Shown in pieces: positions 47,577-58,680 of a DNA stretch of 64,000 nt. The notes under the pieces were generated by a model. It was not told where the DNA came from. It did not search any database and saw nothing but the letters and a program-made list of their open reading frames with translations. This stretch comes from Sipunculus nudus (taxonomy: Eukaryota; Annelida; Sipuncula; Golfingiida; Sipunculidae): positions 51,071,812 to 51,135,811 of the forward strand of contig CM049314.1 in NCBI GenBank assembly GCA_026874595.1, written 5' to 3'. The position numbers were made by a program, and so were the translations under genes. Positions within the stretch are counted from its first letter, which is position 1; every line of letters begins with the position of its first letter.

Positions 47577-49550
47577 GTCCATTCACTCAGATTATCATAT
47601 ATATGTCACAGAGTCAGTATTGTAAATACCATTGCCTATTCACTCAGATTAGTATACATATGTCACAGAGTCAGCATTGTAAATACCATTGCCTATTCAC
47701 TCAGATTAGTATACATATGTCACAGAGTCAGGATTGTAAATACCATTGCCTATTCACTCAGATTAGTATACATATGTCACAGAGTCAGCATTGTAAATAC
47801 CATTGTCTATTCACTCAGATTAGTATACATATGTCACAGAGTCAGCATTGTAAATACCATTGTCTATTCACTCAGATTAGTATACATATGTCACAGAGTC
47901 AGCATTGTAAATACCATTGTCTATTCACTCAGATTAGTATACATATGTCACAGAGTCAGCATTGTAAATACCATTGCCTATTCACTCAGATTAGTATACA
48001 TATGTCACAGAGTCAGCATTGTAAATACCATTGTCTATTCACTCAGATTAGTATACATATGTCACAGAGTCAGTATTGTAAATACCATTGCCTGTTCACT
48101 CAGATTAGTATTCATATGTCACAGAGTCAGCATTGTAAAAACCATTGTTTATTCACTCAGATTAGTATACATATGTCACAGAGTCAGCATTGTAAATACC
48201 ATTGTCTATTCACTCAGATTAGCATACATATGTCACAGTCAGCATTGTAAATACCATTGTCTATTCACTCAGATTAGCATACATATGTCACAGAGTCAGC
48301 ATTGTAAATACCATTGCCTATTCACTCAGATTATCATACATATGTCACAGAGTCAGTATTGTAAATACCATTGCCTATTCACTCAGATTAGTATTCATAT
48401 GTCACAGAGTCAGCATTGTAAAAACTGTTGCCTATTCACTCAGATTAGTATACATATGTCACAGAGTCAGCATTGTAAATACCATTGTCTATTCACTCAG
48501 ATTAGCATACATATGTCACAGAGTCAGCATTGTAAATACCATTGCCTATTCACTCAGATTAGTATACATATGTCACAGAGTCAGCATTGTAAATACCATT
48601 GTCTATTCACTCAGATTAGCATACATATGTCACAGTCAGCATTGTAAATACCATTGTCTATTCACTCAGATTAGTATACGTATGTTGTCACAGAGTCAGG
48701 ATTGTAAAAACCATTGTCTATTCACTCAGATTAGTATACATATGTCAAAGAGTCAGCATTTTAAATACCATTGCCTATTCACTCAGATTAGTATACATAT
48801 GTCACAGAGTCAGCATTGTAAATACCATTGTCTATTCACTCAGATTAGCATACATATGTCACAGTCAGCATTTTAAATACCATTGCCTATTCACTCAGAT
48901 TAGTATACATATGTCACAGAGTCAGGATTGTAAATACCATTGCCTATTCACTCAGATTAGTATACATATGTCACCGAGTCAGCATTGTCAATACCATTGT
49001 CTATTCACTCAGATTAGCATATATATGTCACAGTCAGCATTGTAAATACCATTGCCTATTCACTCAGATTAGTATACATATGTCACAGAGTCAGCATTGT
49101 AAATACCATTGCCTATTCACTCAGATTAGCATACATATGTCACAGTCAGCATTGTAAATACCATTGCCTATTCACTCAGATTAGCATTTAATGTCACAGA
49201 GTCAGCATTGTTAATACCATTGTCTATTCACTCAGATTAGTATACATATGTCACAGAGTCAGCATTGTAAATACCATTGTCTATTCACTCAGATTAGTAT
49301 ACATATGTCACAGAGTCAGCATTGTAAATACCATTGTCTATTCACTCCAGATAAGCATACATATGTCACAGTCAGCATTGTAAGTACCATTGTCTATTCA
49401 CTCCAGATTAGCATACATATGTCACAGTCAGCATTGTAAATACCATTGCCTATTCACTCCAGATTAGCATATATATGTCACAGAGTCAGCATTGAAAATA
49501 CCATTGCCTATTCACTCAGATTAACATATATATGTCACAAGGTCAGCAAT
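47577..49550 (+). repeat. 57-bp satellite array, about 34 units
   Basis: Unit contains TTAGTATACATATGTCACAG, then AGTCAGCATTGTAAATACC and ATTGCCTATTCACTCAGA. Most units are 57 bp; variants lacking AG (CACAGTCAGC, first near 48235) are 55 bp. Units alternate between TTAGTATAC and TTAGCATAC and between TTGCC and TTGTC in blocks, a sign of recent higher-order amplification. Because 57 is divisible by 3, one frame stays open for up to 215 codons with a 19-residue period; the 55-bp variants break it. Confidence 0.97.
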
Positions 49551-49629
49551 GTAAATCTGTTGTCAAGTCACCAGATAAGCATTTATTTTAGATCCCTTTT
49601 TATGGCTGCACATCTACTAATAGCTGCAC

Positions 49630-50460
49630 TCTGAGTGCAAGGTCCCCTTTAGGAGCTCAGAGATAATCTCAGAAACAATCGAATGGTTCTAGTTCGGTGA
49701 TTTTTGGTGGAGTTACAGGAAGTTGAACTTAGTCATCTCTCCAAAAAAGCATATTAAAATTTCAATTTCAGAAACGGCTGGAGCTATCATTAACAAATTT
49801 TATGCCAGTGTTGGTCACATGAGTCATATCTGAAATTGAGGTCTTGGTGGTTCCACCTGTATCGGCCTTTCTTGTACAGCATCATCAGTGCCTGTATCAC
49901 ACTGAGGGCTACAAAAAATTCTTCTCTGAAACCATATGGCTAAATTGTTTAATATCACACAGAAATGATCCTAGGTAGTGCCTTCTGAAATTTGTTCAAT
50001 GGTCACTGTTCAGTGAATTTTGGCTGAGTTATAGGAAGCTGAATTTAGTCATATGCCATTACAGCCCATTTTTGCTCAGTGGCTACAAAGATCTTCTTCT
50101 CAAAAACCACTGGGCCAAATACTGAAATCTCACACATTAATTATCCTCAGATTCTGATTATTCAGCTTTGTTCAAATGGTTTTGGTTCAGGGCTTTTTGG
50201 CTGTGTTACGGGAAGCTGAACTTAGCTAGTTTGCTGTATCTTCCTATATGAGTTATAAACCTGCAAAATGTTTTTCGACTGACACCACTGAAGCGATTTT
50301 TTAAAAATATTTTACAAGAATCATCCCCACAATAATTCTTATAATATTTGTCTTATTGGTTCCACATGTATGATTTTGGTTGAATTATTGAGCTTGAATG
50401 GAGTCATTTTACCATATATGTTAGCTGTGTGATGCTGTCACATCTAGCCTGACACTAGTT
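49630..50460 (+). mobile_element. Family F repeat, copy 2
   Basis: Shares AAACGGCTGGAGCTATCAT and ATGCCAGTGTTGGTCACAT with copy 1. Three to four diverged units with GGTTC(T/A)(A/G)GTTC and TTGG(C/T)(T/G)GAGTTA(C/T)AGGA. It has a decayed palindrome GGTGGTTCCACC near 49853. Just upstream, GCACTCTGAGTGC (about 49627-49639) is a perfect small hairpin. Ends are unclear. Confidence 0.5.
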
Positions 50461-50683
50461 TAGCAGCATCTATTACATCATGCCACTGGACATTTAGATT
50501 TCAGGTTTTCTGTGGTTAATATTGATAAGAATGTTTTTTAAAAGCTTTTAAAAAATTAGATTAATGATTTAAATTATTCATCAAACCAGGCAGTGTTAAA
50601 ATCACAGATATGCAGCTCTTTGTGGCTATATAAAGATGGCTCTACATGGAATATAAATGATTGGTATCCATACTTAGATTAAT
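50461..50683. other. Short unassigned stretch
   Basis: AT-rich, no gene. Confidence 0.6.
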
Positions 50684-52591
50684 TGTATCCCCAGACAAAG
50701 TCGGGATACTATGGTTTCACGACGGTCCCGCTGCCGCCGCCGCAGAAAAACCTTGTGAACGGGATAACTCAAATAATATTTCACTGATCTTTTTCAAACT
50801 CTACATTTGTATAGATATAGGTAAGGTGACAAAGCCTATTTAAAATGGGGTCATGACCTATGCTAGGAGAGTGACCTTGACCTTAAATAGGTCCATTTTT
50901 GCTGAAAATAACACAAAATCTTAAATATCTCAAGTAAGCTTGCATGGACTGGTCCAAAAATCAAGGTGACCAAAGATCTTGGATAGCCTTGTGATATACC
51001 GGAAACTGGTGGCGCCGCCTATTATCCTTTTCTTGTTTTTACGCCTTTTAATACCCCCATAATTGCCACTTGACAGTACTGTGAGCATTATAAGTCAAAA
51101 ACTAATGGACAGATTTCTTTCATATTATGCACATGTAGAGAGATGGGTTATGGGATGAGGTCTATTTACATTTGGGTCATGACCTTTACCATGAGAGTGG
51201 CCTTGACCTTTAATGTGTCCATATTTGGTGAAAATCACACACCTCTTATGATATCTCCAGTGTTGATAGCCATATGGATTTCAAACGTGACTTATGTATG
51301 GCCCACCACTAAAGTAAGAACCCTATAGGTTCTAGGGACATGAGATCAAAGGTCAAGGTCACTGGACTCCCATCTTAAAAGATACTGTGGATGCATTTTT
51401 AGCCAAACTTTCATCCCAGGTCTTCCATCTTGAATATATAGCTCACTTGCCAATAGTGGATGATCCCTATCAGTTTTGGGGTCACAAGGTCAAAGGTCAA
51501 GGCCACAGGAGCTATCTGTCAAAAAATTAGTTTCTGGATGATAATTCCTGCTTTTATTTATGTATTGATTTCAAACTTGACTTGTATATGTCCCATTGAA
51601 AAAGCAAGACTCCATTTGATTTTGGGGTCATGAGGTCAAAGGTCAAGGTCACAGGACACAACTTAAAAAAGATTGTGGATGCATTTTCAGCCAAACATTT
51701 CATCTCAGACCTTTCATCTTGCACATATAGTTCATCTGCCAATAGAGGAAGACCCCTATCAATTTTGAGTTCACAAGGTCAAAGGTGAAGGTCACAGGAT
51801 CCATCTGTCCAAAAATTAGTTTCTGGATGATAATTCCTGCTTTTATGGATGAATGGATTTCAAACTTGACTTGTATATGTCCCATTGGAAAAGCAAGACC
51901 CAAATTGATTTTGGGGTCATGAGGTCAAAGGTCAAGGTCAGAGGACACATCTTTAAAAAGATTGTGGATACATTTTCAGCCAAACATTTCATCTAAGACA
52001 TTTCATCTTGCACATACAGTTCCCCTGCAAATAGAGGAAGACGCCTGTCAATTGTGAGGTCACAAGGTCAAAGGTGAAGGTCACAGGAGCCATCTGTCCA
52101 AAAATTAGTTCCAGAGATGATAATTCAAGCTTGGATTAATATATGGATTTCAAACCTGACTTATATATGGCCCATCAATAATCTAGACCTCTATTGATTT
52201 ATATATAAAAGTGGATGATCAATATCAATTTTGGGGTCACAAGGTCAAAGGTCAAGGCCACAGGAGCCATTACTGGATGATAATTCCCTTTGCTAAGAGA
52301 GTGACCTTGGACTTGAATAGGTCCATTTCTGCTGAAAATTACACAAACTCTTAAATATCTCAATATTGTTTGCATGGATTGGTCCCAAAATTAAGGTGAC
52401 AGAAGATCTTGGATAGCCTTGTGATGTACCAAAAGTCAAGGCCACAGGACCAACATCTTCAAAAAGATTGTGGATTGATAGATGGAAGAAACAATAATTG
52501 CTTGCCAAGTGTCAGTATATGCTGCTGGGGGGGGGGGGGGCCGACTATGTCTGGAAATACTCTGGCACCTGGGGTGCCAAGAAATGTCTAG
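50684..52591 (+). mobile_element. Helentron-like element, family D, copy 2, full length
   Basis: 5' hairpin TGTATCCCCAGAC with GTCGGGATAC; CCGCTGCCGCCGCCG near 50729; 3' subterminal inverse GTCTGGAAATAC (52549-52560), perfect hairpin GGCACCTGGGGTGCC (52564-52578), AAGAAATGT and CTAG (52588-52591), then T. The 5' part has the palindrome once (decayed, GGTGGCGCCGCC at about 51007). The 3' part is 270-bp units carrying AGGTCAAAGGTCAAGGTCA (51633-51651, 51922-51940) and variants. A G run of about 14 precedes the 3' end. No protein. Confidence 0.9.
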
Positions 52592-52596
52592 TTAAT

Positions 52597-54042
52597 TGTA
52601 TCTGCCAAAACGAAGTTTTGCGGATACTATGTTTTTGACCGGGTTCCGCCGCCGTGTTCGTTTCCGGAGAACTCCTCTGAAACTACTTGACGGATTTTTC
52701 CGAAACTTATACAGATTTTTCGGGTCACATGTGAACTGGTGCCTTACCAAGTGACCTTGACCTCTGACCTTTCCTCTCTGCCCAGCGTCCGTTTTCCACA
52801 CATAAACCCTCATATCTCGGGAACCCTGAAAGACCAGGGGAAAAAATTTACACAAATGTAGCCCTGGGATAGCTTTATAACATACACAAAAAAGGTGGCG
52901 CCACCTGCAACCATGTTTGCACAATGTCCATCTGTTCATCTGCCTTGGGTTAAAATCACTCATATCTCTGCAGTGGTTTGACTAATTCACCTAAAATTCT
53001 GCATGTGTATACATCCTAGATAGCTTTCTGGATTTTATAACAGGTGGTGCCACCTACATTCACGTTAACGCTGCAGACATCCAAGCTCATATCTCGGGAA
53101 CCATTTGACCGATCAGATAAAAAAATTTTACACAAATGTAGCCCTTGGATAGCTTTATAACATACACAAAAAATGGTGGCGCCACCTGCAGGCATTTTTG
53201 CACAGTGTCCATCTGTTTGTCTGCCTTAGGTTAAAATCACTCATATCTCTGCAGTGGTTTGACTAATTCACCTAAAATTTGGCATGCGTATACATCCTAG
53301 ATAGCTTTCTGGATTTTATGGCAGGTGGTGCCACCTACATTTACGTTCACGCTGCAGACATCCAAGCTCATATCTCAGGAACCGGACAACCAATCAGGAA
53401 AAAAATTTTACACAAATGTAGCCCTTGGATAGCTTTATAACATACACCAAAAATGATGGCGCCACCTGCAGGCATTTTTGCACAGTGTCCATCTGTTTGT
53501 CTGCCTTAGGTTAAAATCAATCATATCTCTGCAGTAGTTTGACTAATTCACCTGAAATTCGGCATGCGTATACATCCTGGATAGCTTTCTTGATTTTTTT
53601 ACAGGTGGCGCCACCTACCTTCACGTTCACGCTGCAGACATCCAAGCTCATATCTCAGGAACTGTTCGACCAATCCGGAAAAAAATATACACAAATGTCG
53701 CCCTTGGATAGCTTTATAACATACACAAAAATGATGGCCCCACTTGCAGCCATTTTTGCACTGCGTCCATCAGTTTTTCTGCCTTGGGTTAAAATCACTC
53801 ATATCTCTGCAGTGGTTTGACTTTTCCACATGAAATTTTGCATGTGTATACATCTTGGATAGTTTCTCGTTCAAATAACAGGTGGCGCCACCTACAATCA
53901 TGTTTATGTGGCAGAGATCCATTCTAATATGTAACACATGTAACTCTATTTCCCCTTGCCACTCAATCCATGCCTCACTTCACCCGTCCTTCTCTGATTT
54001 TTGCGGATACACGTAGTCGCTTGTCGACTACCCGTATTCTAG
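52597..54042 (+). mobile_element. Helentron-like element, family A, copy 4, full length
   Basis: 5' end TGTATCTGCC at 52597, five bases after the end of the D element, with hairpin; TGACCTTGACC merging into TGACCTCTGACCT (52758-52770); tandem units with exact palindromes at 52894, 53175, 53604 and 53881 and decayed ones between; 3' end GCGGATAC, hairpin GTAGTCGCTTGTCGACTAC, CCGTATT and CTAG (54039-54042), followed by TT. This copy and 15615-17158 define the family. Confidence 0.9.
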
Positions 54043-55690
54043 TTAAATAAATTAATGATGAAAGTTTTTCTTAAAAGCTAGAGATTCATGCCTTTGAGAC
54101 CCAGTGAGAGCATTATTAATTGTGACTGGCAAATATATATTAAATTATGATGAAAATAGACTGTTTCTCTCCATCTTATAACATGTACGTGTCAGACGGC
54201 ATGGACGCACAGGATACTTGCAGCTCATCTTTAGCTATACATGGTCATAGTAGGGAATATTGAATTCAAAACACTTCCAAAAGAATGTTTATATCTCAGT
54301 CATTGCTTATTTAACTCAAACAGGCATCAACAGTATCCATTAATAAAATAATTATTAGAATTGCACTACTTTTCCCACCTCCGCCATCTGGGCGGATATG
54401 GCGAAACCGAAACCATCTCTGAAGATGGTTTTGCAGTTTTTCTAAAACCAGTTTCAGTTTCACTATTAGTAAGTGAATGGTTTTGCTGAACCGAAACCAG
54501 TTTCACACTCTCAAGTGGGGCCAAGGTTTGCCAACAAGTGCAGTGTTTCAGCTGACCGTGCCATGTTGTTATGACAATAATTCATATAAAACTTCCACAA
54601 AAGATTGGTATCTGTCTAAATTATTATCATTTTGTACTTAAAATGTGAATATTTCTCATTCCTAAAGACATTTTCAATGTTTCTGATGCCTGTTATGAAG
54701 GTCGAGCTATGTCACCAATTTTCATGATGGCAGCCGTTGGACTTGCTGCTCGATAGACCTCGTGCTTTGACAACTTTCAGAATATGTTTTTAACAAAATA
54801 ATATGAAAAGATGTTTAATAAAGCTTAGTTACTGATATTCGAGAATGTTTATTATGTCTGAAGATAAAAAAAGACGTCTAACATCGTTTTGACACTGTTA
54901 ACCATCATGTAATTCCACTGGGATTCCCTGAAAAAATCTCACTGGGCGACAAAAAGGGAAATACACACTTTACCGGGAGTACCAAAACAATCTAAGTTAA
55001 CATTACATAGGTTGAAATACATATATAAATGTTAGATTTAACTATTCTGGCAAACTTCTGGCTATTTCCATGGGGTTTTATACATATTTGATGGATAAAT
55101 CTGTGAATTTGCCTTTTTTTGTCACCTTTCTTTGAAGTTCACCTGGTCTTAATAAGTTCTTCATACCTGAACAGGTAGGCAATTGCAGTTTATCCTTATT
55201 TGAAATCAACATGATATTTTATGTCAAATATACAAGCATTATTGTTATTAATTTCGATTTAATTCAGATTTATTTCAGAACTCCCCACCTATAATTACGT
55301 GAATAACCTTAATCATATTTCATTAACCTGCTTTACCTAGATCCTCCATGACATTACACCTGGTACAGCAGATGGTAATACCCTTATTGTTCCTAAATTC
55401 TACTATATAGATGTCTTTTCTGGGATATACTGCAGACATTCCATGTATCAATAAGCTTTATAACATAGACACTATACTTACCTGAATTTACCTGATTTAC
55501 CTGGTGCTGTAATAGATATATGTGAAATTTATGATTGATTAAGTATTCAACCTCTTGCTTGGCATCTCTGTATAATCTGTTTAAAATTTAAAAAAGATCA
55601 AACAAAAACTGATCAGGTTATGAGTTATAACATTAATGTACAAAGTGTCAAAAATTAGAGTGTGAAAACCTAAAATAAATCTGAATAAGA
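54043..55690. other. Non-coding stretch, no repeats recognised
   Basis: No gene. A run of AAACCGAAACC-type words and an imperfect inverted repeat (CCATCT...AGATGG) lie at 54400-54510. Confidence 0.5.
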
Positions 55691-56130
55691 AAGGGGGTGT
55701 TTTGTGACAACCTATGTAAACAGGGTTAAACAAAATGTAACAAAACTCTTTCTAATCCAATTAGTGGGGCCCACAGTGGCCACAGAGGAACGCTGTCAAA
55801 ATGTAATACATGTCCCCGCTGGCAAAAACAATCCCAACGATTATTGTGTTGGCGATTTAACAATGGCTTAGGCCTTAGGGACGGAATACACATATTCTAG
55901 GTCTGTCATCCGGGCACTATCCATTACAAAATTTGTGTTCATCACGCATACATGATCTGTTTATATTAGGTTCCGTAACATAAAATGCTTAATAGTTTTC
56001 AAATTTATTAGGCCTTGACCTGGACACATTGTTTTATCATACATTGTTTACAAGATTACATATTGTTTACAGTTCATTGTTAACAGGATTTATCTCAGTG
56101 GTTTTTTGTTATTTTTTTTTACATCTTAAC
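55691..56130 (+). other. Probable 5' leader/LTR region of the gypsy element
   Basis: Lies directly upstream of the gag start. An LTR or primer-binding site would be expected here, but neither a terminal TG...CA pair nor a second copy of the sequence can be seen in the window, so LTR limits are not called. Confidence 0.3.
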
Positions 56131-56625
56131 ATGGCAGATTTCAAACCTGAGACATTTGTTGACTATCCCGACCCTGATCAACTTGAATAGTTGTCAAAAG
56201 ATCAGTTGTTGCGTTTGGGACAACACTTAGGTCTAAGTGTGAAAAAAGCTTTGAGAAAGCCTGATATCATTGCTAAAATCATGCAAGATCTAGTTAGCAA
56301 AGGTTTAGTTGAAGAGAGTGGAGTTGAAACATCAAGAAATGACAGCCATGCTATGCAACTAGAATTAAAAAAGTTGGAAATGCAACATGAGCTAGCATTA
56401 AAACAGTTAGAAACAGAAAAACAAAGAGAAGAGAGGGAAGAACATGAAAGGTTAGAAAGAGAAAGATAAGAAAAAGAAATAGAAAGAGACAGACTAGAAA
56501 AAAAAAAGAAATTGAGTTAAAATGACTGGAGTTAGAAGGACTTAAAGTAGAACATAGTCTACGGGCTGCCCCAACTCACAGTTTTGATGTTACTAAACAT
56601 GTTAAACTTGTCCCATCTTTTTAAG
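56131..56625 (+). pseudogene. Ty3/gypsy gag, N-terminal part (broken)
   Basis: ATG at 56131 (context AACATGG) begins the gag frame. The N-terminal region has LLRLGQHLGLSVKKALRKPD, a short helical motif common at the start of gag in this group, followed by a long charged coiled-coil-like stretch (Glu/Lys/Arg-rich, about 56340-56510). Breaks seen: TAG at 56188, TAA at 56467, a frame change in the A run near 56503, TGA near 56524 and TAA near 56623. The protein would coat the retrotransposon RNA; this copy cannot make it. Confidence 0.8.
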
Positions 56626-57688
56626 AAAAAGAGGTTGATAAATATTATTTACACTTGGAAAAGGTAGCTGAAAATTTAAAATGGCCTAAGGAAAATTGGA
56701 CTATGCTGTTACAAAGTGTATTGACTGGCAAGGCCAGAGAAATTAATACAGAGCTTTCAGTAGAAGCTGCTGCTGACTATGACCTAGTAAAACGGTTAAT
56801 CCTAAAAGGTTATGAGTTAGTTCCAGAGGCTTACCGCCAGAAATTCAGAAATTGGGAAAAGCGCAAAAATCAGACCTATGTCATATTTGCTAGGACAAAA
56901 GAGCAGTTGTTTGATCGCTGGTGTAGTTCTAAAAATGTAATGAAAGATTATGACAATTTGCACCAGTTGATTTTGCTTGAAGAAATTAAGCGCTGCATTA
57001 ACGCAGATGTTAAAACTTTTCTCGATGAGAAAAGTCCTGAAACACTTGACATTGCTGCTCAATTAGCTGATGATTATTCATGGACACACAAAATGTCCTT
57101 TACTAGCAAATCAAACCAGTCATTCACAAATAAGAATGTAAAACAGTATGGTCAAAAGAAGTTAACAGCACAGTCACCCAGTACTAGTAGTCCTGATAGT
57201 TCAGCAAAGCCCATAGCTACATCTCAGTCCACGTTCACTGTGTCTAAGTCCAAGAAAGACCAGTCATTTTCAAAGAAAATCTGTAATTACTGCAAGAAGG
57301 AAGGTCATCTAATATCTGACTGCCGGAAACTTGCGAATAGACCAAATAGCAAACCTTCTGGTTTTGTTTCAAAATCTATTCACAGCATAGTACAAGAGCC
57401 AGGCTCTTTTCATGTAAATAAGGGGTACAACTCCTTTACAGCTGACTGTAGTAAAGAGTTTGATGCTACGGAGGCCCATGTGCTGTCTAAATCCAAAGAA
57501 GAATCCATAGCTTGTGGGGTAAAAACCTCAGTTGATTCCTGCAAGGATTTAAATAAGGCTAGGTCCTTTCAAGACTCCTGTGAGGAGTATTCTCTGGATA
57601 AGGCTAAGTCAAGCCAAAAGAGGTATAGGCTCATCGAGCAGCTACAGGTTGCTGCGGTCAAGACATCAGCCCTGTGCGCTCCTTAAGC
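56626..57688 (+). pseudogene. Ty3/gypsy gag, capsid (SCAN-like) and zinc knuckle
   Basis: Longest transposon frame in the window, open from 56626 to TAA at 57684-57686. Capsid part: VAENLKWPKENW, LLQSVLTGKAREI, YELVPEAYRQKFRNWEK, FDRWCSS, LILLEEIKRCI and TFLDEKSPETLDIAAQLADD. This layout is that of the capsid domain from which vertebrate SCAN domains are thought to derive (Gmr1-like gypsy elements). A CX2CX4HX4C knuckle (C210, C213, H218, C223 counted from 56655) at 57282-57323 would bind RNA. After residue 314 the frame enters foreign sequence (see 57611-58005). Confidence 0.9.
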
Positions 57689-58020
57689 ATGTTCTCTGAG
57701 CCAACAGTCACAGTGCCACGCCAAGCCAAGCAGGGAGCCGCAAAGGCCGCCATCATCCATCCCGAGCCGGTGACCTTTTTAGAAAGCTTCAGCATCCACA
57801 GCCACAAAGCCAGAAGCAACCCACATTCCCTCTACCGATCCCAGCAGTGGAGACCCAGCCATGCCATTCGAGAGCCGAACTTGATCTTGTGAATGACACT
57901 GTTTCGAGACCCATAGCCCTAGTACTTTGCAGTTTCGGCCATTTGGACCGTATTAACCAGGTTTCCCAGTTATACAAGTTTTAGCAAGTTTTTTCGTCAT
58001 CTGTAGGATAAGGCTTAGTC
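57596..58020. mobile_element. 395-bp insertion in gag-PR flanked by 15-bp direct repeats
   Basis: GGATAAGGCTAAGTC at 57596-57610 and GGATAAGGCTTAGTC at 58006-58020 flank 395 bp of G+C-richer sequence without similarity to gag. Removing one repeat plus the insert leaves the upstream and downstream coding pieces in the same phase, as expected of a target-site duplication. The insert has no A/B box, poly-A tail or terminal inverted repeat that was recognised, so its class is unknown; a retrocopied transcript fragment is possible. Confidence 0.65.
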
Positions 58021-58680
58021 CTTTTATGACTCTTGCGAGAGTCCAGGTCCTCTAATGACAAACAGAAGTTTTGTTTCTGCCAAGGAAAATTCCTCTGTTG
58101 ACTCCCATGAGGAGTTTGATGATAAAAAGGATGTAGATGACTCTGAAACAGAGTTTATGACTGACAGTGTCAGTGTCAGTTCTTTGTTTGATGAGGCTGA
58201 GGTATTAGATTCCTCTCTTGACTCAGAAATGGAGTTATTTGAGCCATTCATACATGATGGTTTTGTATCACTTTTGAGTGATTTTTCAGATTCTACCCCT
58301 ATTAGAATTTTGAGGGACACTGGTTCAGGCTAGACTCTCATGTTAGCAAACACTTTGAAATTTTCTGGTAGGTCCTTTACTGGTGCACATGCACTTGTTA
58401 ATGGTGTGTTTTCAGACAGGCACACTTCAGTTCCGCTTCACAGTATCCATTTAAAGTCAGATATGATTTCTGGGAATATTACTGTGGGCATAAGAACTAC
58501 TTAATCCTTTAAGGAAATCAGTTGCTACTAGGCAATGATGTTGCAGGTGATAAAGTGCAGCCTGTACCAATAGTGACAGAAAAGCTGTCACTTGATCAGG
58601 ACACTGATTGGAAAGTCAGGAAATTCCTGGTTTGTATCCTTCATGTGCTGTAACTAGATCTTTGGCCAAGAAATACTCAC
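58021..58680 (+). pseudogene. Ty3/gypsy spacer and aspartic protease (broken)
   Basis: An acidic Ser/Asp/Glu-rich stretch (58055-58290) leads into RILRDTGSG, where DTG (58316-58324) is the catalytic aspartic protease motif; TAG at 58331 stops the frame two codons later. Protease-like sequence continues in frame (LMLANTL..., then a block ending near 58500 with a TAA). The protease would process Gag-Pol. It sits between gag and integrase. Confidence 0.75.

Noticed and set aside
47603-48250. 215-residue repetitive protein
   Set aside because: Product of the 57-bp satellite; 55-bp variants shift the frame without compensation and no flanking gene structure is present.
47577-49550. CRISPR array
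   Set aside because: Whole unit repeats without unique spacers, in a eukaryotic context with no cas genes.
57611-58005. tRNA-derived SINE in the gag-PR region
   Set aside because: No A box, B box or poly-A/T tail was found, although the flanking duplication is of SINE length.
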